From: JACOXB01 sp036517755
GTDB lineage: Bacteria > Patescibacteriota > Minisyncoccia > UBA6257 > Colwellbacteraceae
Assembly: GCA_036517755.1 (NCBI GenBank)
Contig: DATDUH010000015.1
Span: forward strand, 1 to 6,533
Direction of reading: 5' to 3'
Length of the DNA stretch: 6,533 bases
A program made the position numbers and the translations under genes. Numbering within the stretch: position 1 is the stretch's first letter; each line of letters starts with the position of its first letter. Below the pieces are notes generated by a model. The model saw only the letters and a program-made list of their open reading frames with translations. It was not told the DNA's origin and did not search any database. Of the stretch, positions 5,018 to 6,533 are shown piece by piece.

Positions 5018-6533
5018 TGTTTCGTCTTCCTGAAGAAAAATTAAAAGAGCTTTTACTAAAAGAGCGAGTTATCTCGACCGAAGATTTTGACGATAGCCTG
5101 AAAGAAGCGAGGCGCATTGGTGGCGCTGTCGCCGATGTCCTTATTTCTCGGGGGCTGGTCCCTCAATACTATATCTCAGAGATTATAGCCCGGTTTTTAG
5201 GAGTAGCGTCTGCGTCTCTCGGCAACAAACAGCTCGATCCGGAAATTATTAAACTCCTGCCCGAGGACTTAGCCAGGCAGAAAAGAGTGGTTCTTTTCGG
5301 TCGAGAATCTGATGGCGCTATCGCAACCGCGATGGAAGATCCGAGCGATTTAAACCTGGTTCAATTCCTGGAAAATTATCTCAAAACTAAAATCAAACCC
5401 TATTTGGCTTCTGAGGACGATTTGAATAAGGCCTTCTCTCTTTACGGACAGCTCACGGCCGAGAACTTTAAGAAAGTTATTGAGGACAACCTTAATGCTT
5501 CGGCAAGAAGCAGGGTGAAAACTGATGCTGAAGCGGCGGAAGATGTTCCGATCGTGGCTATTGTTGATAATGTTCTCTCATACGCCATCTCTTTAAGGGC
5601 TTCGGACATCCACCTCGAGATCTTTGAAGATTTTATTTTGATTCGCTACCGGGTTGATGGCATCCTCCACGAGATTTTGAGAATTCCCAAACAGATTCAC
5701 CCGGCTATTGTAGCGAGGATCAAGCTTCTCGCCGGATTAAAAATTGATGAGCACTATAAACCTCAAGATGGCCGCTTTCGCTATCAGATCGCCGGCGACG
5801 TAGTTGATATTAGGGTGGCGGTGATGCCGACTTTCTCGGGTGAAAAAGTGGAGATGAGGCTTTTGACCGCAGCCACAAAACCTCTATCCTTCGCTGAACT
5901 TGGCATGCTCGAGGACACAATTAAATCGCTCGAGGAAAATATCAAAAAGACTTACGGGATGATTTTGGTCTGTGGCCCAACCGGTTCTGGCAAAACCACG
6001 ACCCTGTATGCCGTCCTAGGGGTGCTCAATCGGGCCGAGGTCAACATTATCACCATTGAGGATCCGATTGAATACAATATTCAATATATTAATCAGACCC
6101 AGGTTAATCCGGCGGCGGGTATTACTTTTGCGAGTGGCCTCCGGGCCATTCTCCGTCAGGATCCCAATATCGTTCTCGTCGGTGAGATCAGAGACCCAGA
6201 GACGGCCGAAATTGCTGTTCAGGCCTCTTTGACCGGCCATCTGGTTTTATCCACTTTGCACACCAATGATGCGCCGACGGCCGTGCCTCGACTTTTTGAT
6301 ATGAAGATTCAGCCGTTTTTAGTGGCTGCTGTTCTGAACGCTGTCTTGTCCCAAAGATTGGTGAGAAAAATTCATCTTGATTGCATTGAATCATATGAAC
6401 CGGACGAACCGACCCTGAAGTTAATTAGGGGGCAGTTGACCGAACTTGGTCTATCGCCCGAAGAAATCGAGGCTCGCCTGCCCTCCAGGTTTTATCGAGG
6501 CAAGGGGTGTTCAGCCGACAACCTCACCGGTTA
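5017..6533 (+). CDS. pilB: Type IV pilus assembly ATPase, PilB/GspE family (3' partial)
   Basis: 505 residues are visible and the frame runs off the right edge. The start ATG overlaps the previous TAA by one base. Residues about 1-150 form a T2SSE N-terminal (MshEN-like) domain with LDPEIIKLLPEDLAR. The ATPase core has Walker A GPTGSGKTT (320-328), Asp box ITIEDPIEY (345-353), Walker B IVLVGEIRD (385-393) and His box LSTLHTNDA (409-419 region). All look intact, so it should hydrolyse ATP to drive pilin polymerisation at the inner face of the membrane. The GEIRD and TLHTND forms are typical of PilB/GspE; PilT-type retraction ATPases lack the long N-terminal domain. The usual CxxC...CxxC zinc site reads H453-LD-C456 ... 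C498-SA-D501, so two cysteines are replaced by other potential ligands. Confidence 0.96.
   Translation, partial: MFRLPEEKLKELLLKERVISTEDFDDSLKEARRIGGAVADVLISRGLVPQYYISEIIARFLGVASASLGNKQLDPEIIKLLPEDLARQKRVVLFGRESDGAIATAMEDPSDLNLVQFLENYLKTKIKPYLASEDDLNKAFSLYGQLTAENFKKVIEDNLNASARSRVKTDAEAAEDVPIVAIVDNVLSYAISLRASDIHLEIFEDFILIRYRVDGILHEILRIPKQIHPAIVARIKLLAGLKIDEHYKPQDGRFRYQIAGDVVDIRVAVMPTFSGEKVEMRLLTAATKPLSFAELGMLEDTIKSLEENIKKTYGMILVCGPTGSGKTTTLYAVLGVLNRAEVNIITIEDPIEYNIQYINQTQVNPAAGITFASGLRAILRQDPNIVLVGEIRDPETAEIAVQASLTGHLVLSTLHTNDAPTAVPRLFDMKIQPFLVAAVLNAVLSQRLVRKIHLDCIESYEPDEPTLKLIRGQLTELGLSPEEIEARLPSRFYRGKGCSADNLTG

Noticed and set aside
1..6533. CRISPR array, transposase or phage genes
   Set aside because: No regularly spaced direct repeats and no transposase, integrase or phage structural motifs were seen in any frame.

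Overview
The window looks like a fragment of a Candidatus Patescibacteria (CPR) chromosome, most likely Parcubacteria. The evidence is the 16S rRNA, with its CPR-type 5' end, an A in place of C526 in the 530 loop and a swapped 921-1396 pair, plus a large insertion inside the 16S gene. The type IV pilin operon and the FN3/DUF11 surface protein also fit that group. All genes are on the plus strand. The lineage call comes from recognising sequence patterns, not from a tree.

Layout. Positions 2-1246 hold the 3' part of a surface protein: two FN3-like repeats, a DUF11-like domain and a C-terminal membrane anchor. A hairpin terminator (1268-1304) follows, then a sigma70-type promoter (TTGACA, 17 bp, TATCAT). 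A 16S rRNA gene (about 1444-3285) comes next. It is flanked by complementary arms that form a processing stem, and no 23S, 5S or tRNA gene follows it. The 16S carries an insertion in helix 10 (1657-1927) built of nested inverted repeats. Its 3' end keeps a covarying helix 45 but has no CCUCC anti-Shine-Dalgarno core.

From 3426 to the right edge lies a type IV pilus cluster: a stand-alone response regulator, a type IV prepilin, an unrecognised membrane protein and a PilB-type assembly ATPase cut by the window edge. The last three genes are joined by one-base TAATG overlaps. The regulator appears to be made from a leaderless transcript, since its extended -10 ends seven bases before the ATG.

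The most interesting observation is a combination. The 16S tail has no recognisable anti-SD, and none of the four downstream starts has a properly spaced Shine-Dalgarno sequence; they look leaderless, coupled or unled. This suggests an organism that initiates translation without SD pairing. The palindromic insertion in 16S and the altered zinc-ligand set in PilB also deserve a second look.
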